Origin: Dicyema japonicum
Taxonomy: Eukaryota > Dicyemida > Rhombozoa > Dicyemidae
Assembly: GCA_011109175.1 (NCBI GenBank)
Contig: RDEW01000027.1
Span: 472,811-536,810 of the forward strand
Reading direction: 5' to 3'
Length of the DNA stretch: 64,000 nt
Part shown: in pieces, positions 62,692 through 64,000 of the stretch
How positions within the stretch are numbered: the first letter of the stretch is position 1
Layout of the letters: every line of letters begins with the position of its first letter
Notes under the pieces: model-generated
Database searches by the model: none
Seen by the model: only the letters and a program-made list of their open reading frames with translations
Told to the model about the DNA's origin: nothing
Translations under genes and position numbers: made by a program

Positions 62692-64000
62692 GAGACAATT
62701 TGCACGGCATTCAACCTACTCATATGCAACACTTGTTTCAAGCACCCGGCAAGACACAGGACCACGTGGGTTGGTACCAGAAAAGGCAAATCTGGAAACA
62801 CAGTCAATATATACAATCAGATCGACTATATTATCTGCAAGCAACATCAGAAGGCCCTCCTACAGGACTCGAGATCTTACGGTGGACTTGAAACAAGTAG
62901 CGATCATAAACTTGTGGTCGCCCGGCTAGTACTTAAAAGAATCCATGGAATACACGGGAAACACAAAGGCCTTACCTCAGTACGTTTCGACACTGAGAGG
63001 TTACGCTACGAAGAATCCACCAAATGTCGTTATAGTGCAGTTCTGAGAGATAGCATCAACAGTATTAACCAAAATCAGCCGACAAACAGCTTATGGGATG
63101 AAATAGTGGTTGCTATCCAAAACACAGCCTTTAGTGTGCTTGGTCACATCACCAAATCTCGTCACAAACAATGTAATCCGGATATCGGACAACTCTCTGT
63201 AACACAGAAAGAGCTCAGACTCCGGATGGAAAACACAAACGCTCCGGAAGATATCAAAGTACTGCGCACCCAGAGAGGGAGAGTCTTAACGAAGATCAAA
63301 CAAATACAAAGATTCCTTGCCAAAAATGAAGCTGAGGAGAAAATCTCAGACATATTAAAGTACAAGAACGGACCAAGAATGTTCAAAGCAATCCGGCTTC
63401 TTAGCAGAGAAAACTGTCCAATTTCGTTAACTGTCCATGACAACCTTGGTCACGACGTTATCGGGACCATTAACAAAGCAAACGTTCTGGCATCCCATTT
63501 TGACCTTATGTTCAACAAACAGGACGCGGCTGACCAAGCAATGAAATCTCGGAAGTCTTACAAGTACACTCTAACTAGCCCTATTACCATATCCGAAACT
63601 CAACAAGCTATTAAAAAATTAAATACCGGAAGATCTGCCGGACCAGACTTCATTACTGCAGAACTTTTACAATACGGCCCGGAGGAGCTAATTGAAATGA
63701 TTACTAACATTTTCAACCGGTCTCTCGAGGGTGCAGATGAACTGGAACTGGGAAAAGGGTGGCTAATTCCACTACAAAAACCGGGAAAAAGTAAAGGCCC
63801 CCCTCACAACTTCAGACCTATTATACTCCTAACCTCCATACGAAAAACATTATCCCTCATTGCTTTAAACCGAATAAAGGAGAGGGTGAACATATTTCTT
63901 TCGGACGGCCAAAGTGGATTCCGGACGGGCAGGTCCACGGCTGACGTGGTATGGGGGCACAGGTGGTATTGTGCCCTGTGCCAAAAATACAAAAAATCTA
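62692..64000 (+). CDS. LINE ORF (APE endonuclease C-terminus and RT), 5'-truncated, runs off the window
   Basis: Open in one frame from about 62659 to the last base (frame of codon 62704). It begins inside the endonuclease: AFNLLICNTCFKHPARHRT, NQIDYIICKQHQKAL, SSDHKLVVARLVLK (catalytic SDH motif). Then a linker and RT fingers: AIKKLNTGRSAGPDFITAEL, GKGWLIPLQKPGKSK, NFRPIILLTSIRKTLSLIAL and LSDGQSGFRTGRSTADVVWG. The RT palm lies beyond the window. The absence of stops over 430 codons marks it as the youngest LINE here. It may belong to the family whose 3' ends are called LINE C, since GTWGL/FRGRP C-termini go with this RT type, but that is inference. Confidence 0.8.

Noticed and set aside
1-64000. 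LTR retrotransposon or viral insertions
   Set aside because: I looked for gag/protease/integrase motifs and long terminal repeats and saw none. All RT blocks are of non-LTR type.

Overview
This window looks like the nuclear genome of a metazoan with a very compact gene structure. It is AT-rich, it carries animal-type genes (a LIM-homeobox factor, a Shaker-type K+ channel, a membrane guanylyl cyclase, an acid-sphingomyelinase-like enzyme, a KATNIP-like ciliary protein, a GM130-like golgin), and every spliced gene I could reconstruct is cut by GT-AG introns of only about 19-29 nt (two less certain ones of about 40-49 nt). Introns this short combined with animal genes are a hallmark of dicyemid mesozoans; I infer a dicyemid or close relative, but no species can be named from the sequence.

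Layout. 0-4.8 kb: decayed LINE fragments of several families. 5.2-6.0 kb: a minus-strand LAMP-like membrane protein. 3.6-4.1 and 6.3-6.8 kb: a diverged duplicated block. 6.9-9.5 kb: retroelement debris. 9.6-11.8 kb: an unrecognised, apparently broken coding region. 12-12.7 kb: LINE 3' end. 13.3-15.4 kb (minus): receptor-type guanylyl cyclase. 16-17.7 kb: LINE fragments. 17.8-19.0 kb (minus): intact Kv channel with an unusual voltage sensor. 19.2-22.6 kb: SINE/LINE chimera, a SINE and a Jockey-type RT. 23.0-26.0 kb: the best copy of a non-LTR element with an N-terminal PHD finger and a C-terminal restriction-like endonuclease (RLE). 26.4-32.8 kb: LINE 3' ends, a 44-bp direct repeat around an insertion, a minisatellite, and consecutive pieces of a Dong/R4-like element. 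33.5-34.8 kb: KATNIP-like gene. 35-38 kb: DDE transposase and LINE fragments. 39.0-40.4 kb: LIM-homeobox gene. 41.8-49.4 kb: inverted repeats and many RLE-element pieces, one rearranged like a twin-priming inversion. 50.3-51.6 kb: acid-sphingomyelinase-like phosphodiesterase. 54.3-56.5 kb (minus): GM130-like golgin, facing a Gemin6-like gene at 56.5-56.8 kb across a 76-bp gap. 57-62.3 kb: LINE/SINE pieces and a 53-aa membrane protein gene. 62.7-64 kb: a 5'-truncated but open LINE running off the window.

Most of the DNA is retroelement-derived. At least four LINE lineages (Jockey-like 'B', 'C' ending in TAA repeats, RLE type, Dong/R4 type) and two or three tRNA-headed SINE families coexist. 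The SINE tails match LINE 3' ends, so the SINEs probably borrow LINE machinery. Host genes sit as small islands in this debris and show no operon-like organisation, apart from the golgin/Gemin6-like divergent pair.
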